Program-made: the position numbers and the translations under genes
Notes under the pieces: generated by a model
Database searches by the model: none
Seen by the model: only the letters and a program-made list of their open reading frames with translations
Told to the model about the DNA's origin: nothing
Part shown: piece after piece, positions 9,116 through 20,643 of the stretch
Layout of the letters: every line of letters starts with the position of its first letter
How positions within the stretch are numbered: the first letter of the stretch is position 1
Source: Casuarina equisetifolia
Taxonomy: Eukaryota; Streptophyta; Magnoliopsida; Fagales; Casuarinaceae
Assembly: GCA_028551475.1 (NCBI GenBank)
Contig: CM052359.1
Location: forward strand, 12,835,583 to 12,899,582
Direction of reading: 5' to 3'
DNA: 64,000 bases

Positions 9116-11160
9116 ATGTTCATCTCAAACTGCCCCCGAATTCCAAAGGAATACATTATTCTGCATTATTTCATCCTTCAGTTGGGCTAATCTTGTCGCC
9201 TTACAGCTGCAAAGGTGTCATTTACTTTTCAATAATTCATGAGCAACTTCTGCGAAACCAGCATTGGCGAAAGATGAAAATATCATGACAAACATGATTA
9301 TAAGCTTTAAGCCACGATGGCTCAAAAACACAGCACGCAATCTTTGAAATTATGTGGTTTGGAAGTGGGCCCATGGACGAAGTTGGAGCCTCCTCCTCAT
9401 CAAGTGCAACTGCCTCCACCACGAAGGGTCTGTGCATGAATATAAGGGGTGTTGGTCTCGTGCCAAAGATACTCATTGCCCAATATGTTTTTTAGGTATG
9501 AGTACGTAAGAAGGTGGAATTCACTTTCAATTCTCAAGTGTTACGTTTTCGTCCATGGTTGAATTCAACCAAGTTGGTTTTGTTGACAACGATGTAGATG
9601 TCTATCTTATATTATGGTATGCGCACGATTCCAAAGTCTTGAAAGGGCTTGTTGTGATGGGAAATGGAGGAGAACGTGCGTCAGTTACAGAAGTATGAAA
9701 AAGTGGGATAGTTTTTGTAATAAAGGGGATAGCTTTTGTCAACCCAGAAATTGAAGTTTTTATTTCTCTTATGAAAATAACTGTTCCTGCATCCTTCCGA
9801 TGATGAACAAATTCCAGATTATTTAAAATACTCTAAAATCATCTTAGATGAGTACCATTCAACCTCTTCAAGGACTTATTACATGTTCCCCTAATTAGGC
9901 CTGTAACATAATACTTTTTTTTTCTTTTTCATTTATCGGATCGAGAAAGAGCTTGAAATAGCATGACTATTTAAAAGCCTGGACGCTAAGAGTATAAATC
10001 TGACTAAAATAACAGTCTAGCTGATTATATTACCCAGAGATCGACCCTTGTCAAAATTGTGGCACCTTGATTGTTGCATGCTTGAAGGATTGTAAAATTG
10101 GTCGGCATGCGCAAGGAAGGATAAGCCGCTATAAATAGGATAGGGACTGGTGAAGCAGGAGCCGCTGATAACCCAACCACCATTCTTTAAGGTTTTTAGG
10201 TGAGACATAAATTCCCTTCTAACACAGAAGTGTCTGCAGCAAGAGCTTACTGAACTTAGAAAACCATTGTAGATGATGGATCCTTATTTTAGCAAATTTA
10301 AAACTAATGATTATACGAATGCCAAGTGAATGTATACTCAACACAGCAGGGGTCTTTGTCAGTGCCAGGCGATGTGTTTCCATGTGAGACAAATTTGAGA
10401 ATTTTGCCAACACCAGCTAAGAGTACTAAGTAGTAACATAAGTTTTATGTTACATAAATTTTGTTTAGCAACATAAGATTAGATCATGCAAAAGCCCCAT
10501 TAACATTTCCAATCAAGTAGGTTTTCCTTGCTCCTGATTGGCATTACTAACATATGTTTTGTGAAACACCGTCGGTTGGAGATTCTTTTTTTTTTTTTTT
10601 AATTTATACTTAACTTTAGAGATCTTAATTTTCAATATAGAATTCTCGTCTTCCGCACAAAAAAAGTTTTAGAAAGCTTTTACCTATTAGAACTCAATGG
10701 AATCCCGTAGTCAAAGATCCTCCACCATGCCATTTTGGTGGTCGGCGTGCATGTCTCGGACATTTTACGCCATTCAACTCTCCAGACCACTTACAGCTAC
10801 TCAGGAATCCTGCTATAAAGAAGAAAGAATTGGCCTCTTCAGCATATTCATTGAAAAAAATAAATAAAAAAGAAAAAGAAAAAATAGATGATAACTACGG
10901 TCAAATGCTGAGGGTGGGGCCGGGCTTATAGGCCGCAACAAAGCAACCCCAAAAACGATACCCCGATTATGAAATTACTACGTGAAGACTAAGAAACCTA
11001 ATCTTATAATGGGTGTCAGGCTGTACAGAAAGTCAAAGACTTACAAAAATCCACCCAATTCAATGAACCAGCATGCCGACGATGATTCAAAGCAGTTATA
11101 CTGAACAATATTCTCATTCTTTCTGTCAGAAGCCAACAGACGTACCATCTAAAGGCGCTC
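9116..11160. other. intergenic, no gene recognised
   Basis: No convincing coding pattern on either strand. A TATA-like GCTATAAATAGG lies at 10127-10138, but the sequence after it does not open into a recognisable gene. Poly(T) at 10587-10600. Confidence 0.4.
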
Positions 11161-11189
11161 TTGTTTCACATTTCCATTCTGGTCGGTTA

Positions 11190-12110
11190 CATAATTGGCT
11201 TAATTGGCCTAGCTCAAATAACAGAATGGCATTTGGGTTTATGACAAGGTCATAAGGCTGAATTTGATATTCCGCTTGATACATCAAAATCCATTCCAAA
11301 TAAAAACAAAAAGTTAGTGGTTTAAGAGAATAAAATCACCTTTCATTCTTCTGTTTCCACAGGGTATATGTTATTGTCACAATCTTTAAGTTTTCAACTA
11401 TCATATGATGCCCTTTTCATTCACCTAATTGTTAAAAGATCTATTTTATCCTTTAAAATCAACAAATACTACATATTAGTTTATTGATAATGTGAGGTAT
11501 ATATTCAATTTTAATGCTTATTTTTTTTTATTTTATTTTTTGCTTTGAGTGTAGAAAACATGTCCTAAGAGACAAGTTTATAAATGATAAAGTGTCTTAC
11601 TTGAAACTTAGACTATAATTTTATTTTATAAGGCTGATTTTCTTCTTTAAAAATAAATTTATAAAAAAATAAATATTTTTATATAAAGGATATAATATTC
11701 AATATTTTATAAATGTAAGATATATATCCGGATTTCAGAACCTGTGATGCATAATTCCGTACCTAGATGCCTCAAGGCTTAAAAGAAAAAGGAGAAGTGG
11801 CTGGCTGATCATTACGAAAAGATGGAAAGATTGAGAGGAAGATTCCCTTGAATGACAATTCAAAGGCATGTTTAGTTATATTATTCTGGGTAGTTCCAGT
11901 CATACGAAGCAGTCCATGTTGACTTTTGTAAAGCAGAGTAAGACCATGATTTGTTTAGTCCTCTACTGCCTCCAACCGTGTTTTGGCGTTTGCTTAGTTG
12001 AGTGTTACAGAATTTTTTGACCTTTGCACCATCCATGTTCTGACTGTTGCTGGCTGCACACGGCAATGGTAAATTCTGTGCCTTGCCTTTTCCTCGTTCC
12101 GCCGTCGCCA
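11190..12110. repeat. duplicated non-coding block, copy 1
   Basis: Matches 12720-13045 over several stretches: AAAATCAC..TTCTTCTGTTTC, GGCTGATCATxACxAA, a run of CCCTTGAATGACAAT / CCCTCGAATGACAAT, GGGTAGTTCC, TTTAGTCCTCTA and TTGACxTTTGxxCC. The part from 12078 (GTGCCTTGCCTTTTCCTCGTTCC) has its partner at 13598. The front of the block also matches 7890-7980. No product recognised. Confidence 0.6.
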
Positions 12111-12719
12111 AAAAGTCCTCTTACCTAATGGGTGCCGTGGTGAACTTCTTGAGCAAGGTCGCAAGGCTTAAAACCAGATTCAACTGCATCCATCACACAA
12201 AGAGAGCAACAAAAGGTAAAGCCCAGAGCTCCCAACCTCAGCCTATTTAATAATGACAAACCAAAGTCCTTCCTCATAGTTGTAGCCGTAATGCTTTCCA
12301 AGCATCACCATTAAGAAGTCCTGAAAGGATATCCTCTACCAGGATTTGGTGAAATACTGTAGAAACCAATTCGTTCATGCAAATTATACAGAATCCTTAA
12401 AATGTAAAGGGTTTGCGAATATACCTGTTAGCAGCGGTGAAAGCATTCGTTATCTTTTGTTAATGACCGAGAGATACACCTACCATGTTGCCATTCTAGA
12501 CACAAGCATATTCCGATTATATGCTTGATATTGTTTGTATATAATCTAGCAATTACTATTATTCCTTATTAGGCATAGTCTTAAGTCCTATAAATTGTAC
12601 ACAATTGTATAAACATTTTCAGATTGAATATACGAGATTCCTCCATTCTCTAGCCTTTTATCAATTCTTACATCTTTATACTCAGCCTATGAGATTCTCA
12701 AAAGTTTAAACTGCGGTTA

Positions 12720-13045
12720 ATAAAATAAAATAAAAAATCACTTTTCGTTCTTCTGTTTCTGTGAGACAGGTGTAACTCTCACCAGCTTTAGCTTTTCAAC
12801 TTGTCGGGCAAAAAGTGGGTGGCCGATCATCACAAACCGTAAGAAAGATTGTGAGGAAGTTTCCCTCGAATGACAATGCAAGGCCTGTATAATCATAATA
12901 CTCAGGGTAGTTCCTTTTGAAAGTCATGCAAAGCACTACATGTTGATCTTTTAGTAAGCGTAATCATTATATTTTTAGTCCTCTAATAGTAGATTCAGCA
13001 GTTGCGTATTAGAGTGATACAGAACCTTTTGACATTTGATCCATT
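12720..13045. repeat. duplicated non-coding block, copy 2
   Basis: Diverged second copy of 11330-12030. The continuing match to 12078-12110 appears only at 13598-13630, so about 550 bp were inserted in this copy or lost from the other. The extra segment includes the small LTR-like sequence at 13468-13580. Confidence 0.6.
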
Positions 13046-13467
13046 TATATTGCAATAAAGAACTTAATCTTTATGCTGTCTGTTAAAGTTAACACTCTCA
13101 TCCTTTTCATTGAATACAATCTCTACTTCAAAGAGCACTTTTTGCTCAAATCTGTTTGAGATTTTGTTTCTCATTTCATCCCTTCATCACCTTTGAATGT
13201 TATATACCTTAATTAACATTATAAAACACAGAAATTTCACATAAAACTATATGATCTTTCACTAGTGTTTAAATGTTAAAAAGTATTTTCTAATTTATGA
13301 AATAACTTTTAGATTAAACTTTAAACTTTCTCAAATTACATCGAAGCCTAGTTAATCTATTGTAACTTTAATTTAATCTTAAAACCTTAAAATATGCTTG
13401 ACATGTGATGAGTATCAATTCTATTTTGTTTAACTTTAAACCTAAAGTATACTCAATATATAAAAAG

Positions 13468-13580
13468 TGTTGGAGATAAAAGTCTTACATTAAAAATATA
13501 AGATCTTTATGTTATAATGATATTTTTGAAGTATAAAAAATATCATTATAAACTAGGTTTTGAGATAAATTTTGGGTTTT
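13468..13580. repeat. small dispersed LTR-like repeat
   Basis: TTGGAGATAAAAGTCTTACA... followed by TATAAxATCTTTATG and a 'TATAAACTAGGTTTTGAG' block. The same pattern occurs at 51968-52110 and 52215-52350, and in part near 37860, where primer-binding-site-like sequences follow. Probably remnants of a short-LTR copia/TRIM-type family. Confidence 0.4.
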
Positions 13581-14091
13581 CCATTAAACATATTGTGTGC
13601 CCTACCTTTTCCTTATTCCTCCGTTAAACATCCGGATGATTGGAGAGTAATTGATACGGTCATATGTAATACTACCAAAAAACTGTACCTGAACTGAAAC
13701 CTAAGAATTTTTCTTTTAAAAGAATAACTAATAGTAAGTTTTAGTTTGTTGGGAAGATGCAATATTATCAATACGCTCACTAGCCAAAGCAAAAGCAAAG
13801 CGTTAAAATAGCCTGTGGCTTATTAAAGTTCATGGATTGCTCTCCCACTCCGTGTGTTCGTTAATATACCAAAGAAGAATAGCTCTCATCTTTAGTAGTT
13901 TTTCAACCTTGTAATATGAGATTACTTTATCTTATCAATAAGAGTGAAATCCATAAGAAAACAGTTGGCCCTTTGATCATAAGAAAGAAGATCAAAAGGA
14001 ATTATGAGGACAATAAGTTCCACTCATGTCATAATCCCTAAGGAAAATTTATAGTTGTTACAACTTACATTTGTCCATATGGTGCAATCAA

Positions 14092-14340
14092 TCATAATTT
14101 ATGTTTACAAAGCAAATCAATGATAATGCCATAACAAATCACATCAAGCTTACACTTTAAGCCAAATTGACCATTCACCATGTCTTGTGTGTAACTAAAG
14201 TGCAACCATTGTGTTGCATGCTCAAGACAACCCTTCAATAAGATCCTAAATGTAAAAACATTAGGATTACAATCCAATTTGTCCATTTTTATGAACAACC
14301 CCACCCCTCATCAACTTTTCCCTTCAAAACGTTTCTACTA
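14092..14340 (-). pseudogene. RFL-type PPR fragment, copy 2
   Basis: Reads on the minus strand as 'GLFIKMDKLDCNPNVFTFRI', then '...LKCKLDVICYGIIIDLLCKH', typical 35-residue P-class PPR motifs of the Restorer-of-fertility-like group. It ends at about 14092 where the similarity to 32550-32815 stops. The upstream side (higher coordinates) joins directly to the WAC-like exon at 14341-14590. A frameshift lies near 14235. Such proteins bind mitochondrial RNA; this fragment is not functional. Confidence 0.75.
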
Positions 14341-14590
14341 AAGGGAAGCTTCTTGTGTACTAAATCTTCGCTATTCAGTAAGAATTTTTCTTTACTTTAT
14401 TACTCTTGTCAAGCCATGCCACCTCATATTGAATTTTTCACAAGCTTCATTATAATTTCAGAGATTTTTAATGGAAATAAATCATTGTCTTTCTTTCCAT
14501 GCAATTCAACACCTACAAACAAGTATTTCTACAACTTTTTGGCTATAGTATCTTCAAGATCTTTTAGTAAAAGCATACTTGTAAAAATAA
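14341..14590 (-). pseudogene. DDT/WAC-domain-like exon fused to PPR, copy 2
   Basis: The minus strand encodes a diverged copy of the exon at 32815-33070, ending 'KLPFSRNVLK' and then running straight into PPR sequence ('GKVDEGWG...'). The pattern K-D-L-x-x-T-I-A-x-K-L-Q ... G-A-E-L-Y-G-K-K ... D-L-V-x-K-K-L-P-F-S-R-x-V-L-K is what I recall from plant DDT/WAC (BAZ1-like) chromatin proteins. A pyrimidine-rich ...ACAAG stretch precedes it as an old splice acceptor. Several frameshifts and stops. Confidence 0.5.
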
Positions 14591-15850
14591 ATAAAAAAAT
14601 AAAAACTAGGAAATATAAAACAACCTTAGGATTGCAACAATTGCACAGATAATGACATGAGAGAAAAATGTTTGATCAACAACATGCACATAGCAGAAGA
14701 AAATTCAATTCATGATGGTCATTTATATAGCTTATCCTTCTTCCTTAAGGACAAGTTTGTTTCCAATAATACCCTCAATATTTTGCTGAAACCCCCAATA
14801 CTAGCATAGCTCAAGAACTTTAGTTTATATGGGATTTAAAAACTCATAACCCTAAAACATATCAGTGCAAGGTTGTCTCCAAAATTCCCATCAAGTATCC
14901 CAAGAATTCAAAGTGTTCAAACTTCTAAAGACCCATGACAAACAATTTTATATTCACAAAATAGAAGACCCACAATTTTGTAACATCTACTTAACAATTC
15001 AACAATATTCTGCAAAATAAACTTTTTATATCTAACTGAGTTCAGCTTACACAATTAATTTAACATAGGATTCTGAGCTAATTAAATCATAGCTTGGAAG
15101 AGAGAAGATTAGCAGCATAGAAAATTCAACATGAATAGGATCAGAGAAGTATACACTTGCTTGACACAATTTACAATGCCCATTACATTTCTGCTTCTAT
15201 GGTCAAGACATAAGGATAACTTAATAAACTTTCGTAATGATACTGACCATTAATTTTACGATTGCATTCAGCCATTAATAAAACGCATAAAATCTACTAT
15301 GAATTTCATCCAATTCACTTTCTTTTTTAGGGGGAAGGTGGATAAAGTTGTGTGGGATCTAAGTCAAAAGGTTAGAGGCCTGGTTTTCAGAACATGTGGG
15401 TCCAAATACAGCAGTAAATCCAATTCAAAATGCAAAACCATGCAAAAGCCATATTTTCATGACTTGTTAAGGTTACTTCAACTATCTAACATTGTATTTC
15501 TACATGTCTAGTGCTTTATGTACGTTTGAACGTGTTTTAAAATGCAAAGAGTTTATTCACCTTGATTTACATTCTCATACTGTAAAACCTGTCAGCTCCA
15601 TAAAAAATCATGACATCCTTCATGGTCATGATTCCAGTCTACTTAGTAAGAATTAAATGTTCAACAAATAGGCACCAAGAACTGCTTATTTATAGCTACA
15701 TTATTTGGACTATAACCTCTCCTCCAAAGACTCCGCATAAACGCAAAACCATCGGAAACTCGATTCACATTACAAAGCAATAAAGAAAAATATTCGAAGT
15801 GAAAAAATCGCACAACAACCCGGCAGAATTTATCCATTTACAAAAGAAAA
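14591..15850. other. non-coding; 14640-14770 duplicated at 33110-33240
   Basis: The part to about 14770 is the upstream intron-like flank shared with the 33-kb copy (for example CATTTATATAGCTTATC and GACAAGTTTGTTTCCAATAA). The rest shows nothing I recognise. Confidence 0.5.
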
Positions 15851-16306
15851 TCACAGTAGAGTAAAGACTATGCCTAAACAATGCACCAGATAAATGATTG
15901 AATGAATTGGCGGAAATGATTGCATAAGAAGTATGTGATCAAAGAAGTGCAATGCTTCACTGAGGGTGACCTTACCGGATTTGAAATTAACTTTCAAGAA
16001 TTTGTAAGTGGGGTTAGAAAAGCAACAACGGGGAAAAAAGTTCTTCGGTGCGGTTTTGGGATTCGAAGAAGTGGGGTTTGGGTGTCTGGACATTCTTGTG
16101 AAGATTTGTGTTAGGAGTTTTGGATTCAGGGGGGTCAGTGAATAAGGACGACAATTGACCTTTGGAGGCACTTCTGGCGGAAGACAATGATGACAGGACA
16201 GCAGAAGCAGCGGGAAGCGGAGAAGACAAGAGCGGAATTCTGCTGGCCATTTCAGGAAATTGGAGGTTTCGTTGTACGGTCTGGCTAGGTTTTCGAAATG
16301 CTTCAA
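15851..16306 (-). pseudogene. PPR protein N-terminus with mitochondrial-type presequence
   Basis: On the minus strand, from an ATG near 16244, the frame reads 'MASRIPLLSSPLPAASAVLS', rich in Ser, Ala and Leu with Arg and no acid: a typical organelle presequence. After a frameshift near 16020 it continues 'VNFKSGKVTLSEALHFFDHI', the start of RFL-type PPR proteins ('S-x-A-L-x-x-F-D'). It then runs out of frame by about 15850. It lies just downstream of the last piece of the interrupted PPR gene, so it belongs to a second, neighbouring PPR copy. Confidence 0.6.
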
Positions 16307-16314
16307 ATATAGTC

Positions 16315-16506
16315 CGATCAGAAAAATCGTGGGGCAAAGACAACTGTTGTAGCTCCTTCATATCATCCAACGTGCCTGCATTAAAAAGACCAGTCGATAG
16401 TGCATTATACATTACAACCGTTGGTCTAATTGACTCTTGCAATATCCATTAACCAACACATTGAACCTTACATCATTAGGTTCATGCCCTTTACTTACCA
16501 TAGAAT
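16315..16506 (-). pseudogene. interrupted RFL-type PPR pseudogene, piece 3
   Basis: Minus-strand reading from the copia insertion site: 'FDSMVSKGHEPNDVRFNVLV', then N-G-Y-C-K-S, then (other frame) 'RPTVVMYNALSTGLFNAGTL'. These are C-terminal-side PPR motifs. The preceding residues of the same motif ('GRLDDARELFV') lie on the far side of the copia element at 22098-22140, and the 5-bp duplication CAAAC joins them. A frameshift lies at about 16425. Confidence 0.75.
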
Positions 16507-16511
16507 CAAAC
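16507..16511. repeat. target-site duplication CAAAC (left)
   Basis: Identical to 22093-22097, flanking the copia element. Confidence 0.85.
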
Positions 16512-16708
16512 TGCTAACGCACAGCTATCTCACCAAACTTGTTGCCATATTAAGCCCACAATTTAGGCTTAATATCCTTGTAATTATTGTACATATGTTG
16601 GCTTTCCTTATTAGTTTAGGTCTTACTCCCTATATATGTAATGCAAGCATACTTGTAAATTAACACAGCAATAGAGAAATCTTTCTTGCTCCATCGCAGT
16701 TTCTTACA
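16512..16708 (+). repeat. 5' LTR of copia element
   Basis: TGCTAACG...TTCTTACA. A TATA-like CTATATATGTAATG (about 16630) lies in the LTR and matches the same stretch of the 3' LTR. Confidence 0.92.
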
Positions 16709-16720
16709 TGGTATCAATCG
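16709..16720 (+). promoter_or_regulatory. primer-binding site (tRNA-iMet type)
   Basis: TGGTATCAATCG directly after the LTR, close to the TGGTATCAGAGC of plant copia elements. Confidence 0.85.
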
Positions 16721-16739
16721 CCATACGATCCTAGTTTCC

Positions 16740-17242
16740 GCCCTTTTTCTCTCTTCTGACAAGTTATGAGCCTCTTGCTGTTTTTTTTTATCCATTGCTT
16801 TCTTCTTCCGTCAGTTCTTGTTAATTTTTCACCTTCTGTTTCATCCTTTCTCCCTCTCTTTGGTCCTTTCTTTCTCTTTCTTGTCACTTTTTCTCCCTGT
16901 AGACCAAGATATTTTCTCTTTCTTTGTCCTTTCTCTTCATCCTTCACAATTCTCTTTTCTCTTTCCTCCTTTTTTCCAACTCACCGTAGCCGAAAGAGTT
17001 TTCTCTCTCTTCTCTTCCTTTTTCCTTCACAGAAGTCATGCCACTTTCTCATCTTTTTCAAATTTGTCTTTTTCCTCCTTCCTATACACGCAACCCTAGC
17101 TGCCTTTTTTTTTTCTCATTTGTTTTCCCTTTTATTTTTTGTCAACCTTAGTCACTTTTGCTATTACTTTCTTTATTTACCAAATTACCCTTATCCTTAA
17201 TTCCCTCCTCTCAAACCCTAGCCGTCTTTGTTCACCTTCTTC
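16740..17242 (+). other. pyrimidine-rich copia leader
   Basis: About 400 bp made almost only of C and T on the plus strand (16745-17140). It gives Phe/Ser/Leu-rich open frames that are composition artefacts, not genes. It separates the PBS from gag. Confidence 0.7.
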
Positions 17243-18448
17243 ATGGCCACTACCAATAGCTCCACTATCTCTCCTCTCCACGACCCATACCATCTCACTG
17301 CTGCCGATCTTCAACTGGCATGTATCGTGTCCCAGAAGCTTACCAACGAGGCCAACTGGCATGTTTGGAGCGAGCAAATCCAAACCGTGTTCCTTGCTCG
17401 AATTAAGATGGGTTTTCTGACTAGCAAGCTCCCATGCCCCATTGGCGATGGTGATGCTGCTGCTCGTTGGGACCAGTGTCATGCAGCTGTGAAGACTTGG
17501 TTAACCCACTCTGTTGATTCCTCACTCGAGACTATGGTCTCCACTGCTCCCACCGTCACCAAGGTCTGGCAACTACTCTGGGATAGTTTCGACCAGATTA
17601 GCGGGACTCAAAAATTCTCCTTGAAACAGGCCATCGGTGACCTCCGCCTGCCTCCTGGTGCCTCTAGTGCTGAGCTTACCTCCTTCTACCTCCGTTTGAA
17701 GGAGCTTTGGGGTGCTTTGGATGCCCAACAGCCCCCACTTCGTTGTTATTGTGGTGGCACTTGTGAAACCGACAAGCTATTTCACCGTCGTGAGGAGGAA
17801 GATCGCTCCTTGAAGCTATTATTAGCTCTATCGGAACAGTTCTCCACCCTTCGCTCATCTATTTTGTCCCGTGATGAGCTTCTGACTGTGGAGAAGCTTT
17901 ATTCGCTGATGAAATAAGACCTACTTCAGCGCGCTGCTGCTGACGACCGTCCCTCTCTTGGTGGTGACGCTGCCGCTTTTCAGATGCAGCGCTCCAAACC
18001 TCATTTTGGGTCGAGCACTATCCCCTTGCGCACAAGTTGGCCCTCCTTGGCTGGGCTGGCCCAGCATGTTGGGCCAGGTGGGTCCACACCACTAGCTCAA
18101 GCCTTTCCTTCTAGGCTTTTTTGCACCCATTGCAATAAGCCCAGTCACCTCCGGGACAGTTGCTATCTCCTTGTGGGCTTCCCAACAGGTGGTCGGCCTA
18201 AGCCTCGCGGTGGGTCTCGTCGCAAGTCCACATCTACTGGACCTCTAGCCCATGCTGCCTCTGCTCTTGGGCCTCCTACTGGGGGCAATGATCCTATTGG
18301 CTATGGACTCCCTTCATCGCTTCACTTGGTCTCCTCTAGTGGGCCTGCTTTTGGTCCACCACACCACCCATTAACTCCGAGTGCTAGCATTTTGGGCCAC
18401 CCGCCTCCTAGCTCCGGTAGTGCCTTTGGTGGGTCCATTAGGCTCTAA
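17243..18448 (+). pseudogene. copia gag with one in-frame stop
   Basis: Starts at ATG 17243 and reads through a UBN2-type Gag ('LACIVSQKLTNEANWHVWSE', then '...WQLLWDSFDQISGTQKFSLK', then '...SLKLLLALSEQFSTLRSSIL'). TAA at 17915-17917 interrupts the frame, which then continues open to 18448. The downstream part carries the zinc knuckle 'CTHCNKPSHLRDSC' (C-x2-C-x4-H-x4-C). Gag forms the cytoplasmic particle. A single nonsense change separates the capsid-like part from the RNA-binding part. Confidence 0.85.
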
Positions 18449-19030
18449 CTAACTGAGGATCAACAGCACAAGCTCCTCACCCTTATCAATCAAATGGGTC
18501 CCTCTGATCCATTTACAGGTACGGCTTCTTCTTGTTCACCTATTTCATCTTCTTGGATTATTAACTCAGGGGCCACTGACCACATTACATGCAACTTCCA
18601 TGTTCTTGATTCCGTTTCTCCATATGTTGCACCTATTAACATCACATTACCTGATAAAACACTTAGTCCTGTCACCCACATTGGCCATTATTACCCTTGT
18701 CCTAAACTTCAACTCAATAATGTTCTTTATACTCCTCGTTTCTAGCATAATTTGCTTTCTGTTCAAAAACTAACCAATGACAATAATTGTGTGGCTCTTT
18801 TCTTCAACCAATTCTGTGTTTTTCAGGACTGTACGACTGGGGCTCTAATCGGGCTCGGCAAGGCTGACTGTGGGCTCTACTATCTTTGTTTTGATTTTCC
18901 TGCTCATTTTCATTCTGTTTTTTCTAATTATTTAGCTTCCATTCAAACTCATTTTTGTACTCCAACTCAACCTTCGGGTTGTAATTTCATTTCTATCAAT
19001 AATATTTCTTATGGGCTTTTACATAAATGA
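18449..19030 (+). pseudogene. copia protease and GAG-pre-integrase region
   Basis: The same frame as gag continues. The protease motif reads W-I-I-N-S-G-A-T-D-H-I: the catalytic Asp of D-S-G-A is Asn (codon AAT, about 18557). Then comes '...DKTLSPVTHIGH', a stop at 18743-18745, '...HNLLSVQKLTNDNN' and 'GLLHK' followed by TGA where R-L-G-H is expected. Protease activity is lost. Confidence 0.8.
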
Positions 19031-20580
19031 TTGGGTCATTCTCTTTGAAAACTCTTATTTCTTCTGGTCTCTCCATTACTTGTCCTCCTTCTTTCACCTG
19101 CACTGTGTGTCCCCTTGCCAAACAAACACGCCAACCTTTCCCCACCCGTCATAGTATCACTTATTCCATTTTTGAGTTGGTATATATGGATGTTTGGGGT
19201 CCTCATCGGACTCCTACCCACGATGGTGCTAGATACTTTCTTACCATTGTAGATGATTTTTTTCGTGCTACTTGGACATTTCTTCTTAAATTTAAAAGTA
19301 AAGTTTTTTTTCCAAAATTCAATACTTTATCTCACTTGTCCAAACCCAATTTGGCTCTCTTGTCTGACGCATTCGTTTTGACAACGGTGCCGAATTTTTC
19401 TCCTCTGAATGTCGCTTTCCTCTCTCAACTTAGCATCTTGCATGAATCCTCTTGCGTCCACACTCCCCAGCAAAATGGAGTTGTTGAACGCAAACATCGA
19501 CATCTATTAGATGTTGCTCGAGCCTTGATGTTTCAAGCTCACATCCCTCCTTCTTTTTGGGGTGAATGCCTCCTCACTGCCACTTACCTTATCAACCGTC
19601 TCCCTTCTTCCTCTCTTCATGGTCTTAGTTAGCCCTTTTGAAAAACTTTTTGGCAAACCTCCTATCCTTGATCATCTTCGTGTTTTTGGTTGCCGTTGTT
19701 ATGCTACCACCTTACATGTTCGTGACAAATTTAGCCCTCGTGCCATTCCTTGCATTTTCATGGGTTAACCCTCTTCTCAGAAGGGTTATCATTTATATGA
19801 TCCTGTTACTCACCATTTCTTTGTTAGTCGTAATGTTATTTTTCAAGAAACGGTCTTCTCACTCTCTTTTTCTTCTCATTCTTCTTCTGCTTCTTTACCC
19901 ACTACGGACAGCTTGTCGGCCCCGATGCCTCCGGTTCTTTCCTATCCCGATACTTATACCTCATCCTCCTTACCCGTTGACCTACCTGATTTTCCTAATT
20001 GTCCCTTTCCTCTAGTTACCCTTCCCGAGTCACTACCTACTAACTCCACCCCTCCTGAATCACTACCTCCTGACTCCACCCCTCATTCCTCCACCATCCC
20101 CGCTACCGACCCTCATATTTCCCTACCCCTTGTTCCTTTTGAGCCTTCTCTTTGCCGCTCTACTTGTTCTATCCACCTTCCCATTTGGACCTCGGACTAT
20201 CTGTGTCCTACCCTACCTAACTTTTCATGCACCTCTTTATATCTCATCTCCAACTATGTTTCGCTCCACAATTGTCACCCTCCTTATCAACACTTTATTG
20301 CCTCCATCTCTGCCACCTAAGAACCTTCTTACTACCATGAAGCTGTTACTAACCCTCATTGGGTTACTACCATGGATGCTGAGCTTGCTGCCCTTGAGGC
20401 AAACCATACTTAGGATGTGGTTCCTTTGCCTCTTGGTCAACGTCCTATTGGATGTAAATAGGTCTATAAGATCAAGTACCATGCTGATGATTCCATTGAT
20501 CGTTACAAAGCTCGCCTAGTCGCTAAAGGTTTTAGTCAGCGTGAAGGGATTGACTTTCAGGACACCTTCTCCCTACAACG
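19027..20580 (+). pseudogene. copia integrase (frameshifted)
   Basis: After a 1-nt shift near 19027 the frame reads '[15 protein letters not shown]' (the Cys pair of the zinc region), 'VYMDVWGPH' and '[18 protein letters not shown]', then '[20 protein letters not shown]' with the catalytic Glu, then '[20 protein letters not shown]' to a stop at 19632. The 'FGCRCYAT' block is in another frame (about 19690). 19770-20580 is a low-complexity Pro/Ser linker with many stops leading into RT. Confidence 0.8.
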
Positions 20581-20643
20581 AAGCATGTCATTGTCTGTCT
20601 CATTCTTACTATTGCCGTTGTTTATCATTGGCCACTTTATCAG

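Noticed and set aside
12047-12250. 67-codon plus-strand frame
   Set aside because: No ATG until 12129, no motif, and it lies in a duplicated non-coding block whose second copy does not keep the frame.
16766-17200. Overlapping Phe/Ser/Leu-rich open frames
   Set aside because: They come from the C/T-only leader of the copia element between PBS and gag; composition alone explains them.
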